From: Emergomyces orientalis
Lineage: Eukaryota; Ascomycota; Eurotiomycetes; Onygenales; Ajellomycetaceae
Length of the DNA: 64,000 bases
NCBI GenBank assembly: GCA_002110485.1
Contig: MOWL01000002.1
Span: forward strand, 558,001-622,000
Direction of reading: 5' to 3'
Positions 1 through 13,200 of the stretch are shown here, piece by piece. The notes beneath the pieces are model-generated. The model saw nothing but the letters and a program-made list of their open reading frames with translations, was not told the DNA's origin and did no database searches. The translations under genes and the position numbers were made by a program. Position 1 is the stretch's first letter. The number at the start of each line of letters is the position of its first letter.

Positions 1-2318
1 TTCATCAATATGGGCTGCAACATCGGCGCCTAGAATCCTAGCAACAGTGGGACGAAAGGACATTTCAAAACCTGTCGCTAGAATGATGATGTCGGCTTTA
101 AGTTCGGAGCCATCCTCAAACATGAGGCCGTCTTTCGAGTAGCCGGTTATCGAGGAGTCGGACTTGACTTTAATCTGAAAGGGGTCAAGGACTGTTAGCT
201 CGCCTGAAAGATTGTCCTACTGGATTCATCGCAGGTGTGAATATTGGATGAGTTAAAAAAGGAAATGGGTCATACCAAACCTTGGGCAACTTTTGCCGAT
301 GTCCCTACATCAATATAATGCCTGCACTTTATTAGTTATCAATCAAACATGGGGGTCTCCTTGGGAGAATTGGGAGTCTGAAATGTATGAAGGTTGTGAA
401 TGTATTACCGGCCGCCCTCCTCATAAAGAGTGGAGATCGGATTGCCACATCTTTTCACCCTAAATCCCACATGCTCTAGAGCGTCGAATCGTTCAGTGTT
501 TTGACTCATCATGGCATTAAAACGGGAAGTGACCATTTTGTTGACTATTGAAAGTGGAGTAGTGTATTCAATCCGGTCGGCTAGGTTGGTGGGAAGTATA
601 TCATTGTATCTCACTTGTAGTTAGTTAGCTTCTATCAACATCTCATATATCGCATCAAAATGAAATAACTTACTCTTGGCTCCTATATGCGTTGCACTCA
701 ATCAATACATGTCATTTTTTGAAGTAGTATAGTTGATGGGTAGAACCTTTACCTTGTTGATACTGTTCAAATGGCAGAACGACTAATAACCACGAACACA
801 ATCTCAGCAACGTTTCTCTAGATGCATGGCCGTCGCCAGCGAACAAAGGAAAATAATTACTCACATGTTCGTCCCCTCTGCACCATCGTGATGGAGGAGA
901 GACCGGCTTCCACCATATCATCACATACATCATGAGCTAGATAGGTGAGTTTAGATAAATTTGCTTCAGGGTTTTTTTTCTCCATGTGATTTCTTACCGG
1001 TGTTTGCAGATCCAACAACCTATGGTAAATCAAGGTTAGCTGCGTCATGGCATGTGAAACGGGGTGACATACCACTGCTGATTTTCCCTTCCATTGAGAT
1101 GCAGATTTGTATTCAACGGAATGGAGGACTAATCCTCCAAACTTTTCCTAGTTAATTTTAGAAGAGGGTTCATTGTCTTGATAGGTATGTCAAATCATCC
1201 AAGGGAAAATAAGTGTTGATATAGTATACCCTTTCAGGAAAAGTAGGGGCAACTGGAATTTGACCCCCGGCTCCAGTGGCCAGAACGAGATGCCGGGCTA
1301 CCACGCGCATTTCTCCTTCCTTACGACGGATTACCAGATTCCATTTCTTTTCCTCTTTGTCCCAAGAACCGGACACTAACTGTGACGAGAGCCAAACATT
1401 CTACCAATTTTCCCGGATTAGTTAGTATATTGTATGGATACGGAGAGGAATTAAAGATGGCCGAAGACTCACAATTCCGAGCTTGTCAGACCATAATTTA
1501 TAGCACTTTGCAAGATCGTACTTGGGCAGCAGCTCTGGATATGAATCACCAGGAAAGGTCCGCTCGAAAGGGAGATGCGCTACCAATATCACAGGCTTAG
1601 CTATCAATACTGCGCCCTATCCATGCCGAATTGGCTTACCATATGCTCTGAGTGTGTGTAACTTCATTGAGTCGTATCTCAAAAGCCAATTATCCCCTAC
1701 GTTATCATTTTTATCGACAAGAAGGTAGTTGATCCGCAATGATTGCAGGCGTCCCGCGGTGGATAATCCACAGTGGCCAGCACCAACTACCAGGCAGTCA
1801 AATTGGTTGGTTTCGGGGTTAATGATCCGTGTCTGTGGATTCGGTACATCAACATCTGGATGCCCCTCAAGCCTCTCCAAGATTGTTCTGAGTATCCATA
1901 TCTTCCACGTGTCTCCCCCGTCAGGCACAAGCGAAACCATGCCCGAGCAAAAAGAAGCTGGACAACCCTTTGTTTGAAATGTAAATCTAGCTTCCACCCA
2001 GGATAAATTTGGCATTCTTCGCACAATTTCCGCTGTTCCTGAGGTAAACGCGAAGCCACAGGGCTTATGAATCAAGGAAACATCTGTCCAAGCTGCTTCA
2101 ATCGCTTTCGCAGAGGAAAAAGTTCTTGGAAGTCCCGTTAGAGCGTATAGGTCCTTCCACAAAGCATCTCCAATGAAGTCGGCGGCAGTGAGCGAATCCA
2201 GATTTGCGATACACGAGACTACTACGTCCTCAGGATTCACATTATCCGGTACAATGGATAGGGGTAAAGATCCGGGAAGAGTATTAATCACCCCATGAGT
2301 CCCAGAGTAGGTAGCCAT
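1..2318 (-). CDS. Flavin-containing monooxygenase, partial (C-terminus beyond left edge)
   Basis: FAD/NADPH-dependent monooxygenase of the fungal FMO group with an N-terminal NTF2/SnoaL-like half. The start ATG at 2318 opens a long first exon. Residues about 1-170 resemble the NTF2-like part, and the FAD Rossmann motif GAGHCG lies at about 179-184, followed by a GDNW stretch. Hand-spliced exons: 2318-1640, 1579-1473, 1400-1230, 1147-1073, 1019-998, 936-865, 782-753, 682-674 (a 9-nt microexon), 613-about 406, 321-276 and 174 to beyond position 1; phases agree throughout. Later exons carry LATGAGG, the NADP-side GSANTAHD motif, and LATGFEMSFRP near the left edge. These are typical FMO blocks. 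No stop or frameshift is needed, so the gene looks functional. The substrate cannot be told from sequence. The exon chain comes from reading splice sites and family motifs, without transcript support. Confidence 0.85.
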
Positions 2319-3674
2319 CTTGTGATGGGTTGACCTTGCGAAGGAAAATTTATGGTGAATTGAGTTGGAAAATGAAACGGGGTACCGCCCGCAGCAATAA
2401 GTACTTGCCCGAACCCGTTATGTAGAATGGGCTTGAAGAATTTTGCACGTTATTATACCGGGCTGTGAATATTTCTTTGTTTAGTGCATGCGAGGGTATT
2501 GTTGTAAGGGACAATAGAAGCAGTTTAGCTCCTAACTTAATCTGCCCAGCGTTGTCGTGAATTAACTTTGAGATTTTCGATTTCTATTTTCTTGGGCCCA
2601 GAGGGTGATTCTCATTCGATAGTATCAAAGGCATGTGTAGCATCTGACTCCAGTTCACCGATTCAGCGCCAACAAGAGATATTCCCTCTGCCTTGCCGGG
2701 CGTAGAGGAAAATCTCCATTGAGGGTAAAATAAATGTGACATCACATTCAAATACTCCATATAACTTATCAAAATGTAACAAAGAAATTCTAACGATCCG
2801 AATCTGCATCAAAAGATTAATGGCGCGCTTTTGCGAGAGAAATTTTTGTCTACGCACAAGACGACAGCAATCTTGGGCAAGGTTGGTTCGAAGATGACGA
2901 TTTATACGATGATATACTTGCCTTAACACATTAATCAGCATCCGAGCACAAAATAAATCTATCTTGCTACTGCTGAAATAAAGTTTTGGTAAGCTCCGTT
3001 ACACCAGCGGGGCCTATGAAGTCTAAAAGGTGGGGCCATTTGCAGTGACAGCCGAGCCTCGTGGCCATCAGGCGATGCACAGCAACTACGCTGTATAGAT
3101 TCGCCATTCTCGTTACAGGAGTTTGTCAGGAATTGTATTGTACATTATTTTTGCTAGGAGCAAAATGGGTTTTCTACTTACCCTCAAATTTTCCAACTTC
3201 CGTAAACCTAACAATCGATAATTGCATCAAAAACGAGAGAGTAAATTTAATTGAAAACCACGACGCCTTTTTCATAATCCAAAAACTCTTCCGTTTTCTT
3301 CAGGGGCGACAAAAAAATTGATTTGAATGGGTTTAGAGCGCTATGCACGTGAGGCCTCCAATTCTTTAATTCGTCGGTTGAGGATTTGCTGGTTTGCATG
3401 AACAATGCGCGCACTGAGAGCATCGTTAGCCCTGATTGGATCTTTTCTCTGCCTACAGGTGGTTAAACGATCGATGTTGGCGTGGCACAGTTATGCCAAG
3501 CCTCGCAGGACGGAGACATTGGAGGCCTCAATCAGCCTCGCTGGGTCAATTCACCAGGCTGAGTGGGAAATCGACATAAAAGGCCGTCGCTCCCTCTGTT
3601 TTATCTTTAAGAACCAGGGGAGTTTTTTTCTTCTTTAGTGCATTATACATTTTGTTACTGCTAGAAGCAGTTTT
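2319..3674. other. Intergenic, no gene seen
   Basis: This stretch holds the likely promoter side of the monooxygenase gene and the upstream region of the zinc-finger gene. Only short open frames without recognisable motifs occur. A 5' exon of the zinc-finger gene carrying its ATG may lie here, but I could not place it. Confidence 0.5.
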
Positions 3675-4538
3675 TTGTTGCTTGCACTTGACCTGCATAC
3701 ACATTCTTTCTTTTATTACTACTATTACCCTCTTCCATTCCTTAGTTTCACGAGTCTACCTGCTCGAAAAACCATAGAATACCTTCAAGAAAACCAGACG
3801 ATATTCCCTTTCGAGCCCGACCCAAAGGATTATTTCCCAGAGGAAATACAAACTATCGATCCTCGGCTTCTTACTCTTAGCCCATCTCCTGAGGCTGAAG
3901 CGCGAGTTTATTATAGCACTCAAGTGCAACAAGATAGAACCCAGTACGACTCTAGTTCTTTTTCGGATTCGTCATTGGATAATTCCTCTTCCCCATATTT
4001 GGCCGGCTCCGAAATTGAGGATTTCTTGACCCGTACGGCAAACGAAGCCCAGCCAGCGACGCGCGTGCGAAAATATAACAGTTCAAAATTTGGACGAAGT
4101 CCGACTCCCTCATTGAACAACAAACATACCGACAAATTTCTCTGTTCACATTGTGGGAAAGGATTTTCAGCCCCATGTTTCCTCCGGTACATATTTTTTT
4201 ACCTCCCCCACCTCTGACCTTTCTAAGGAGCGTTTGGCTAATAACTACTACTTTACGCTCCGTTGTTTTGTTGAAGAAAGCATGAAAAATACCATATCAG
4301 AAATTGGCCTTGCAAGGTTCGGAATTGCACCAAAAGTTTCGCCCGTGAGCGGGATCTCAAGCGACACTTTGGAGATGTCCACCCGGAATTTTTCCCCACG
4401 CTAGTCAAGCGTTATCGATGCCCCAAGGGCGATTATGAGAGCAATAGAGGAGACAACCTGAGGAGGCACATGGAAAAAAGACATCCAAAGGAACCGATTC
4501 CTGTGAACTGGAAACAGGATTTCCTAAAACGAAACTAA
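3675..4538 (+). CDS. C2H2 zinc-finger protein (5' end unresolved)
   Basis: Two exons are visible: an open frame ending at 4186, an intron 4187-4300 (gtacat...tcag, with a CTAAT-type branch), and an exon 4301-4538 ending in TAA. The spliced frame gives one canonical finger, C-KVRN-C-x12-H-FGDV-H, with TKSFARERDLKRH inside it. A degenerate upstream finger (FLCSHCGKGF) lacks histidines, and a C-terminal finger-like block (RYRCPKGDYE...NLRRHMEKRH) lacks the second cysteine. The N-terminal part is acidic and rich in Ser, as in fungal zinc-finger proteins. No ATG opens the first visible exon, so the real start is either in an upstream exon or the acceptor near 3745 is used. It is probably a nuclear DNA-binding protein; its target is unknown. 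Confidence 0.6.
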
Positions 4539-7500
4539 GAGGTGGAAAATTGGCGCTTCATGAAACCGGCACCCCACTGATGTCCTTTCCTTAAGGTTTT
4601 TTAGGTTTTTCTCCGATTTCGAGATCACGATAATTAGGTACAGGTATATCGAAAATATATACCCCGGCTACTGGAGGACCAGTACCACAGTCTTTTCTCC
4701 GCCCGGATAGGTCGGTACCATGAGGAATTTGACATTAAAGCAATATGCAAAGATGCTTGGTTCGGATCAGAACCATGGGGGGAGTATGTGTGAAAACGAT
4801 ACAACGCCCAAAAGCGCAAAGACAAGGCCTGAGGGAAAGTTTAATGAGATGGGAGGGCAGGCCTTGGGGGGAGGGGAGGGAGGATGGTACCATCCACGAT
4901 AATTATGTCCCATGTAATTCGTCTACATACACCGAAAGTGCATACAGACATCGCATTAGATGCCACACTCGTTTTGTTCTTTCTTTTAATATATCAGATG
5001 TCAGATTTACAGCAGCCCGAAATATAATGCCTCATATTATTGTAGTCTTTGAACGAATATTGAGTAGGCCTGGGCGCAGATTTGCGGTGGGGAGTTAAGT
5101 TTTGAAAGAAAAGAAGTATTTAACAACTATAAACCCCACCACCCGCGGTTCCCAAGGTAAGCGTGTGTTTGCCTCAACGCGCCCCGACAAATATTTGTTG
5201 AACTCTTCCCTCAGGTAATAAACGCTTCTGGGCGCTCGTGGCAGCAAAGCCTCAAACTTGACACCTCGAAAAGCCTTTGTAAGCTCTCCAGGGACCAAAA
5301 GGTGAAAATTGCCGCGGATTGCCACATGTCCCAGGAATAGCATCGTACCAGTACATTTGGGGCTATGTTTGATTATATTAACGTTGGTTGTGCGCCGAAA
5401 TTCGAGTTCAATGCTTGGTTGTCTGAGGGACAATGTGGTCGTTTGAGAGAATACGATACCGCCCTGGCGTGACCAAAATTGAATCCTCCCCACATTACAG
5501 TACCCTGAATCGATAGAATAAATGTTCCGGAACTCGAGCCTTCACAATCCATATTATAGACCCCATTTATCCGCCCACGGCGGGGGACGGGATGTTAACG
5601 ATGATCTGGTGTCAAACATCGCCTTTTGCGTCGTTTGTTGTTGGCTTCCAAACTTCATCAAGGCTCAATGTTAGTAGCGCACCTAGGTCGGCTCAAAACA
5701 TGACTTGTAGGGACAGAGTTGCTTCTGTTAAACTGACCTGGCGGGGACTACGGCGACTAGGTTCATCCAAAAGTACATCCATCCCCTTTGGCCCTGTTCG
5801 AACCGCATGTCCTGTACGGATTTCTAGGGGCTTTCCCCACTCCTGGTATTACAGATGTTACTAGAACCAGGTTAGCTCTACGCTCGACGATACCTTCATC
5901 ACTCTTCTCAGGCCATGAAGTCAATGAACAATTTCACTGAATATTTGATTCCGGCGTAGGGTTAAGCTCAGGTCGAGGCATTCGCGGTTCAGAATTCGGA
6001 GGCTCTGATGACGCCTTGATGGTTTTGTGAGTTGTTTTGCGAGAAAGTTTCTCTTACAAGGCGTTTCCTTCAGCACCCTGTTTTGACCCCTGACAGCCAA
6101 CTGCAACGTATGGAGGCTGTGATTCATCCTTGCCGTTGGACCATTCCATGCTGGAAACATTCAAACCCCAAGGGTCCCACCCATCCTCCTCGCCGCCAGC
6201 AGGACCATCGGCTTTGCTTTTCCCTCCTGCTTTACCCCGCTCCTTAGACTTTCCAGCTTTGTCTTTCCCGTTCCCCCTGCCCTTCTTTTCTTCTCGACAC
6301 CGGGAGCCCAAAATGGGTAGCTTGTGCTTGGTACCAATGTGTTGTGGCCGGAAGTTGGAAGAGCACTTGAAACTCCGGAATTGCTGCGCGGCGATGAGTT
6401 TCGCCGTTTGCCGTCACCGGTAGCTCGCCGTTCCAGTAATGGAAATTTTGGGGGAAACCAGAGGAATGAGTCATGGCTGATGGGCTAGACTTTTATTCTG
6501 GCTCGATTGCAATCGCCCAAACGGAGGGTATGGTGGAAGGGCTTCATGTTTTCCTTTCCCTCAAGGTCAATGGAGAGGGTAGGGGACTTGGGGATGGCGA
6601 AGCCAACAAGCAGCCCCGTGGGGTCGTCGAGGAGTGGTCGGTTTAGGATGAGCCACTTAGAGGAGAGGAATAATGTGATATCACATTGCATCATTCATCA
6701 AATAGATGCAATGACGGTGATGGTTGATGGGAACAATCGTGGCTGCATATCGAGTGGTACCCTGGAGCCCGTTTGTCAAGGCACTTCTCCACCTTTTCAA
6801 TGGACTCGCCCGCTAAAAAAGAAAAAATGACACAACTAAAGATTGAAAGACAGCAGCACAAACCGAAAATGAAGATCCCATAAGACAAGGTAAAGTCCAC
6901 TAATTTGGAATATGCTTGAGAAAATATCCAAAGTACCATTAGGTTAATTCTTCCAGTCCCACTTTAAGATTATTAGCCAGCTTGAACGCCAAAGAAACAA
7001 GAAGAAAAGGAAAGGTTTGAGGAGAAACAAAACTCAAACAGTAAAAGGAGAAAAAAACACCACAGGGTTGAATACATGGTCACATTACAATCACATAAAT
7101 ATTATCGAGGTCAAGATGGGATTTACCTAGCGTAATGCAGCCATACTACCTACCTAGGTATAGAGATGGACAACACTTTTGTTTTAGCAAAAGGGTACAG
7201 TAAACATCAGAGAGTCGTAGAAGGGTAGTGTGGATATGGAGGATTGAAAACGCGCGGAAGAGAGGCAGAGAGGGACATGGACACTTTGAATGAACTGGCC
7301 AGTATACAAAAATCATCTGGGAACCAGGAAGGTATAGGAGAAGCAGAAAAAGTTCGGACATGAAAAAGAAATGCACAAAAGAAAATAGAAGTTATCTGAA
7401 TTTCCCTTAATACAACCTAGAATAGAAACAGTAGGAAATCAATTTCATGGAAAAGATAAAAAATTAAGAGAGGGAGAAGCCAAACTTGAGGAAGAGAGAA

Positions 7501-7619
7501 AATTTCGGCCAGTCCAAAGAGGAGGAGGATAGGGCTGAAGGGTAATTTAGCATCCGAGTCGAAGACAAAGAAATAGCATCTGGTCAGAGCGGACGGAGGG
7601 AAATGGGGTCATTTTGGAT
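4539..7619. other. Region without an identified gene; possible unresolved exons on the minus strand
   Basis: No known family was recognised. Two minus-strand stretches look protein-like. One is 5095-5493 (contains GHVAIRGNFHLLVPGEL and SVYYLREEFNKYL), whose nominal start is a GTG codon. The other is 6054-6830, with several frames rich in Lys/Gly or carrying LDDPTGLLVGFAIPKSP, which could be exons of one small spliced gene. I could not join them with convincing splice sites. The rest, including 6840-7600 just downstream of the RRM gene, shows nothing. Confidence 0.35.
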
Positions 7620-9041
7620 TTACTCCTGGCGAGTCCGTTTCGCGCCATGCGGGTTCCAAGCGCCGTCGTTACCGCCATGCGGCTGTCCGAAGAATGCAGG
7701 GTTGAAGTGAGGATTTTGGGTTTGGAAGCCACCTTGCGCTAGGTTAATAGGTAGCTGTTAGCATGCTATCTTCTTGGGCCGGATATAGAACCAACAGTTA
7801 GTTTTCAGGAAGAGTGATTCCATACCTTGCATCCCCATGTTGCCTGCCATGCCACCCATCATGCCACCCATCTGATTGGGCATACCTCCCATTGGCATAC
7901 CGCCCATGCCCATCGCACCCATTCCACCCACATTTGCAACGCCACCAACCGGCATCATAGGATTTGGGACCGGGCCACCCATGCCCCCGCGACCTCCCCG
8001 CATACCGCCAGGCCCACCTCGCATATTACTCATCATACCGCCACGGTTATTAAATCCGCCGTAAGGTTGCATGCCTCCAACCGGGGCGGTTTGGAAACCG
8101 CCACCCATAGCACCACTTTGAAAGTTACCAGCTCCCATTGGCGACGAGAAGTTACGATTAGCGTTAAAACTGCCGGACATACCGCCGCGGTTATAACCGC
8201 CACCACGACCACCGCGATAACCACCGCTACTGCTCATGCCAAAACTCGAACTTTGCGTTGAAGGGGAGCTGAAACCGCCCGTCGACCCGGAGCGTGCTTG
8301 TCGGTCATCTTTGCCACGCATAGGGTTATCCTTTGGTAACGTACGGAATGGATTGGTGTTGGGATGTGTATAAGTTACGGTGTATTTTCTTGAACTTTGT
8401 TGGGAGTTGAAAGACTCAATTTTGTGTTTAGCGGCCGTTGCAGCCAGGGGTGATCTGAATTCAACAAACGCTTGTCTAAATAGCATGTTGAGCAATTAGT
8501 TGTCAAATCCATCCGATATCCAATGTTTGACAGTATTTTCAACGTACCCTTTACTTTTACCGTTCACTTTGTGTTCGCTGAACGTGACGTCTTTAAGCTC
8601 GTCTTCAACACCGGCTTGGTTGATCCAGCCTCTGATATCATCGTCTGTCGTCCACCAGTAAAGATCTGAAACAAATAACGCAGTGGTCGCATCGGGATCC
8701 GCAGTTCGATCATCATGGCTCTCTTTTCGCTTAACCCCTTGCTGTGGGGGCGCTTGAGGTTGAATTTGGGGTTGAGGCGGTTTTGCAGGCTGCGGCGTTG
8801 CTGAAGTCGACTCTCCCGTCTTAAATATCTTATGATTGCCATTCTCGGCGTGGCCATTACCGTTACTGTACTTCTCACCCGTTCCTTCGTTATTCACCTC
8901 ACCATTCTGGTGTTGTTCAGAAGCATCAAGAATGATGTCTGTTTCTTCGCCCTTGAATTCGCCTTCTTGTTCATTCCCGTTGTAACCTCCACCATCCCCG
9001 TAAATGTCAATGTCAAAGTTATCATCCTCAGTGTTAGCCAT
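7620..9041 (-). CDS. CPSF6/CFIm68-like RRM protein
   Basis: Predicted nuclear RNA-binding protein of the cleavage factor Im large-subunit type, expected to act in 3'-end processing of mRNA. Three exons were read: 9041-8548, 8475-7826 and 7738-7620, with gtacgt/tttag and gtatgg/cctag introns, giving 420 residues. The ATG at 9041 ([18 protein letters not shown]) is chosen because the frame's upstream start is only a GTG. The acidic N-terminus is followed by a single RRM starting [17 protein letters not shown]. The WWTTD block is diagnostic of the CPSF6 family. The RRM continues across intron 1 (KSKG/QAFVEF). The C-terminal half is a low-complexity Gly/Met/Arg-rich region with GGMPMGG-like repeats and RGG motifs, ending AKRTRQE. 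Assignment to CFIm is from the RRM; the RS-like tail of animal CPSF6 is not seen. Confidence 0.85.
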
Positions 9042-10023
9042 CTCGCGACTCTCCTGGACGGGAAATCTGAATTCTGAGGTAATTGATTGATCTTGATTTT
9101 CGTTATGCACAGGCTTTTGGCTCGATGAGCTTCAAGGAGAGTACATGTCTGCCAGCCGGACGACTCGAATTAGCAACAGAGAAAACATGAGTGGGGAATA
9201 AAGTCAACTAGATGTAGATAGATAGATAGTGTAAGGCATAATGTGATATCTCGGTAACCGAGACATCAATATCATGAATCGCCGCAAGTCGCTTTTGAGC
9301 CTAAAAAGCGGCAAAAGGCGAAGGAGTAGAGAAGGAAACAAAAAACCGTAAGGACAGGACAGACACAGAAAGAAAAAGAAAGAAAAGAGAGAGAGATAAA
9401 GGCAAGAAGAAAATACGTACAAATCCCGACCGTACAAGGCTGTCGAAAGGAGAACACAATGTTTTTATTCGCAAATGCGGGATTGGGCTTGGCTCTTCAC
9501 GAATGAGACAAGCTACCTGACTGCCTTCGATGGCAAGTGCAGGAGATATGGAAGTCTTTTGAGAGTATGTTTTGAAGACAAAAGATGTCTGGTACAGGAC
9601 AATTTCTTGGGGTTCACTCGCCCTCAAAGGAGGAGAAACCTTGCTGACCACAAGGTGATATAGTTAGACACAACAGTTGGCACCACCACTCGATTTCTCT
9701 TTTTATGAAGAAGTACAGGAAACAAGAAATACGGAGAATAAGGTCAGCTAAGATGAGCCAGTCAAGTGGTTAAGGTCAGGTTGGCCCGAGGACTGGAAGC
9801 CCAATTGGAACACAGTCGAACTCCAGCTGCGCGACACAACTCTCTGAGGATGCAAAAGTTAGTTTGCCACGATGAATATTGGGGACAGAGGGATAATAGA
9901 GAGAAATAGGACGATATGACGATGGCAAGGGATCCGGACAAGGGGTAAGACGCGGCTGTTGGGAAGAGATGTACAGACGACGTTGAAGCGGTGGAGTTGG
10001 AGTTGCTGTTCCAAAGCAGGGTT
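9042..10023. other. Upstream region of the RRM gene
   Basis: 5' UTR and promoter region of the minus-strand RRM gene. It holds a GATA-like repeat near 9216-9230 and a purine-rich run around 9360-9410 (a pyrimidine tract in the gene's sense). No coding frame here has recognisable features. Confidence 0.5.
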
Positions 10024-10028
10024 GGAGC

Positions 10029-10130
10029 TGTTAGGTGATACTAGGGCTACCCGGGTCACATGCCCCACACACACATATATATTTTAGCTAGTTAGGTAGT
10101 TCAATATGATAGGCTTGATGCACTCTATGA
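10029..10130 (+). repeat. 5' LTR of copia A
   Basis: A 102-bp direct repeat that starts TGTTAGGTGATAC and ends CTCTATGA. It is identical base for base to 14904-15005. The target-site duplication fixes its limits. It contains an AT run (atatatatttta) that could be the promoter. Confidence 0.95.
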
Positions 10131-10143
10131 GGTTATGAGGCCC
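10131..10143 (+). other. Primer-binding site, half-tRNA iMet type
   Basis: The sequence ggttatgaggccc directly abuts the LTR. It is nearly complementary to the anticodon stem-loop of initiator Met tRNA (fungal version reads GGGCTCATAACCC), the half-tRNA priming mode known from Drosophila copia. One base differs from the perfect complement. Confidence 0.7.
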
Positions 10144-10204
10144 TCTGTTTAATACGCTGCGTTACTGCTATCTATTTCTCTTATACAGCTAGTTCTTGCC
10201 TCTC

Positions 10205-13200
10205 ATGGTGAACTTACGGTCAGGCAACAGTCCTGATCTTACGAGGGAAAATAAGCCGACTAGGCGAGCGGAACGTACGCCGGAGAATATTGAAAACGAG
10301 CCCTTTCCAACCCCCATTACAGCCCGTAAATTGCCCGCAAGAGCTCCTTCGGAGGAGTCAAGTGCTGATTTCGAAGATCCAATGTCGGATATGTCGGATA
10401 CGGGCTCAGATCGCGATGAACCCACCCAGGAGGCTCAGGTTGAGCATGATGACTCCTTGAGCGCTGAGACCCGGGCGAGGTTGGAGATTGCGAGGTTGGA
10501 GAATGAAACAGCGCGGATTAAGGCTGGTGCTGGTGCGGGGGAGCTCGCAGGCGCCAATATGACGGCTTATTTGAAGGCCATTAAGGAGTTTCGACTTACA
10601 GTTAAGCTTCTTGAAAAGCCAGTTCTGCTGCTGGGCTCCATGAACTATCCCATGTGGAGGGATGAGGTTCTTCTCGCGGCGAAGGATTCAGAAACAGATG
10701 ATATTTTGTTAAATAAGGAGCTGGCCCCGCCTGAGGGGGTCAGTGAGGACGTTGCGAAGCTCTGGAGGGAGCGGAATAGCTGGCTGCGTAATTATATGTG
10801 GTCAGCGATTTCCGCACAGGCTAGAACTCATTTTACTATACCGAAGGAGAATCAATTGTCTGCCTATATGCTGTGGTCCATAGTAGAGGAGAACTTCGCT
10901 GAACGCCGCGTAGTTCGCCGGTTTCGTCTTTTCAATGAGTTCCTGGGTATGACGGCTGAGTCTTGCGGGTCGGATCGTGCGTTTATTGAGCGTCTCTTAG
11001 CCGTACGAACTGAATATAAGCGATTAGATTTTTATATGCCGGATTCCGTCTTCTTTGATCGATTGCTTGCGGGGATTCACAGTAGATGGGCCAATCTCAT
11101 ACGAAATAGGATGGATGATATTGAAAAGAGTGGTGAAGATACTCTCCTGGAGGATGATTTTGTGGGTCTATGCCGTGATATTCTGCTTCGATTGCCCTCT
11201 GGCGGCAGTTCCTCTTCTTCAAAGAACACAAAGGCGCCCGTAAATAATGCGAGCAGTATGGATGATGCGGGTGAGAGCCCTGCTCCATCTGCATCAGGCA
11301 GGCCAAAATGCTCACATTGCGGGATTGTGGGCCATAATGAGGAGAGCTGTTGGAAAAAGCACCCAGAGAAGCGTCCGTCAGGTTATTCTAATGGAAAAAG
11401 GCGTGGTGGCACCAAGAAGGATAAGAAGAAGGCCAATAATGAGGATTCTTCCAAGAGCCCCGATGACGGCTCTGCTCCTGTACACAGTACGGTTGAGAAG
11501 GTGTTCCATGCTCGTGAAATCGTCCGTGATGATGATATTGCGGATGAGTGGGTTCTGGACTCGGGGTCTGGCGCTCACGCAACACCACGCAAGGAGCTTG
11601 TTAAATGCCATTCAATGAGCTCCAATGTTAAATTGAAAATGGCGGATGGGACCATTGTTCCAGCTGCGGCCGTTGGTACGGTTGAACTGGCGGTTGATGG
11701 GGCGGATGTGTGCCTGGAAGGTGTGCGATTTGCCCCCGAATTAGAAGCAAATATCGTGAGCTTTGGCAAATTAGTCCGCAAGGGCTATACGTTCAAGCAA
11801 TTGGCATATGGAGAAGCTCACTCGATTATTATGACCTCTCCCGATCGAATGGTCAGCTTCACTGCTGTTTTGAATGAGAAAGATATCTATGTCATTGAAA
11901 AGCCTCCGCAAATCCGAGATTTGATTCAATTCGCCATGCCTAATGGTGATTTTCGGCCCGTAAATGCTGTGGATGACTCGCTATTGGCTCTGCCATCAAT
12001 GAATATAAAACCAGTAGAGCTCACGATGCTGCAATGGCATTTGAAGCTGGGTCATCTTAACCACATGGATATAGCGAAGATGGCCGCGGATCCGCGCATG
12101 GGGATGAGGATTAAAGGCTCCAAGGCTCTGCCTTTTTGTAAAACCTGCGTGCAGGCTAAGATGGCTCGTCCTGCTTTTGAGCCCATGATTAGAAAAGTGA
12201 AGCCTGCTGCACGATTATTTATTGATCTTGCGGGCGGTGGGCGTACCTTATTCAATGAGGATGGCGTTCCCACGTATGGGGGGGCTGATTATTGGATGAG
12301 TATTACGGACGATGCCACGAGATATCGGTGGGCCATTTTAATGGCCACCAAGGGTGAAGCAACCGCGAAACTACGGGATTTTATAACAATGATTGAGACC
12401 ACTGCGCAGCGATGCGTGGGCTCCTTGCACTGGGATGGTGGTGGAGAATTCAAGAGCGATGAATTAAAAGCTTTTTGTAAACAGCGAGGCATTGCCTATG
12501 AGACGACTACGCCATATACCCCACAATCAAATGGTCCAGCGGAACGTGCGAACCGCATAATAATCGAAAGAACTAGGAGCTTGCTATTCGATAGCGGGCA
12601 GCCTAGGGACCTATGGGGTGAGGCCATGCAGGCTGCCGTTATGTTGATCAATATGTCTCCCACCTCTACGAAGCTTTACGGGTGCAAGGAGGGGTCTCCG
12701 CTGACCCCCTTTGAAGCATGGATGGGGGTGCAGCCCACGGCGAATTGGCTGCATAGATGGGGCTGCAAGGTCTACAAGAAGGATCTGCGAGTTACTAATA
12801 AGCTTGCGGATAGAACGGATGGGAAAGAATGGATCTTTGTGGGTTATCAGGGCCTTCATCAAGTTCGCATATGGGACCCTGATGCACGCAGGTTGGAGAT
12901 AGCACGAGATGTGGTTTTTGATGAAGCTCTCGTGGAGGACGTGTCATTCATTAATGCCGCTCTTCCGGCTCCTCATGAGCCAAATAACATACCGGATGAG
13001 CTCGATGTTTTGAATCCTGCGGATGGATGGCAGCACTGTCTCCTGCGGCGCCTGGCAAGGGAGCGGCCGCACATCATGAAGATGCTTGTCAATGGGGATC
13101 TGGAGGAGGCCATTGAGCCTACCTATCTTATAAACAGTGATGTTGATCTCCTTAATGAGTCTGACGAGCATGCTAATGATAATGGTGATGAGCCCGTGCT

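Noticed and set aside
7827..8261. His/Thr-rich 144-codon plus-strand frame
   Set aside because: Antisense shadow of the Gly/Met-rich tail of the RRM protein.
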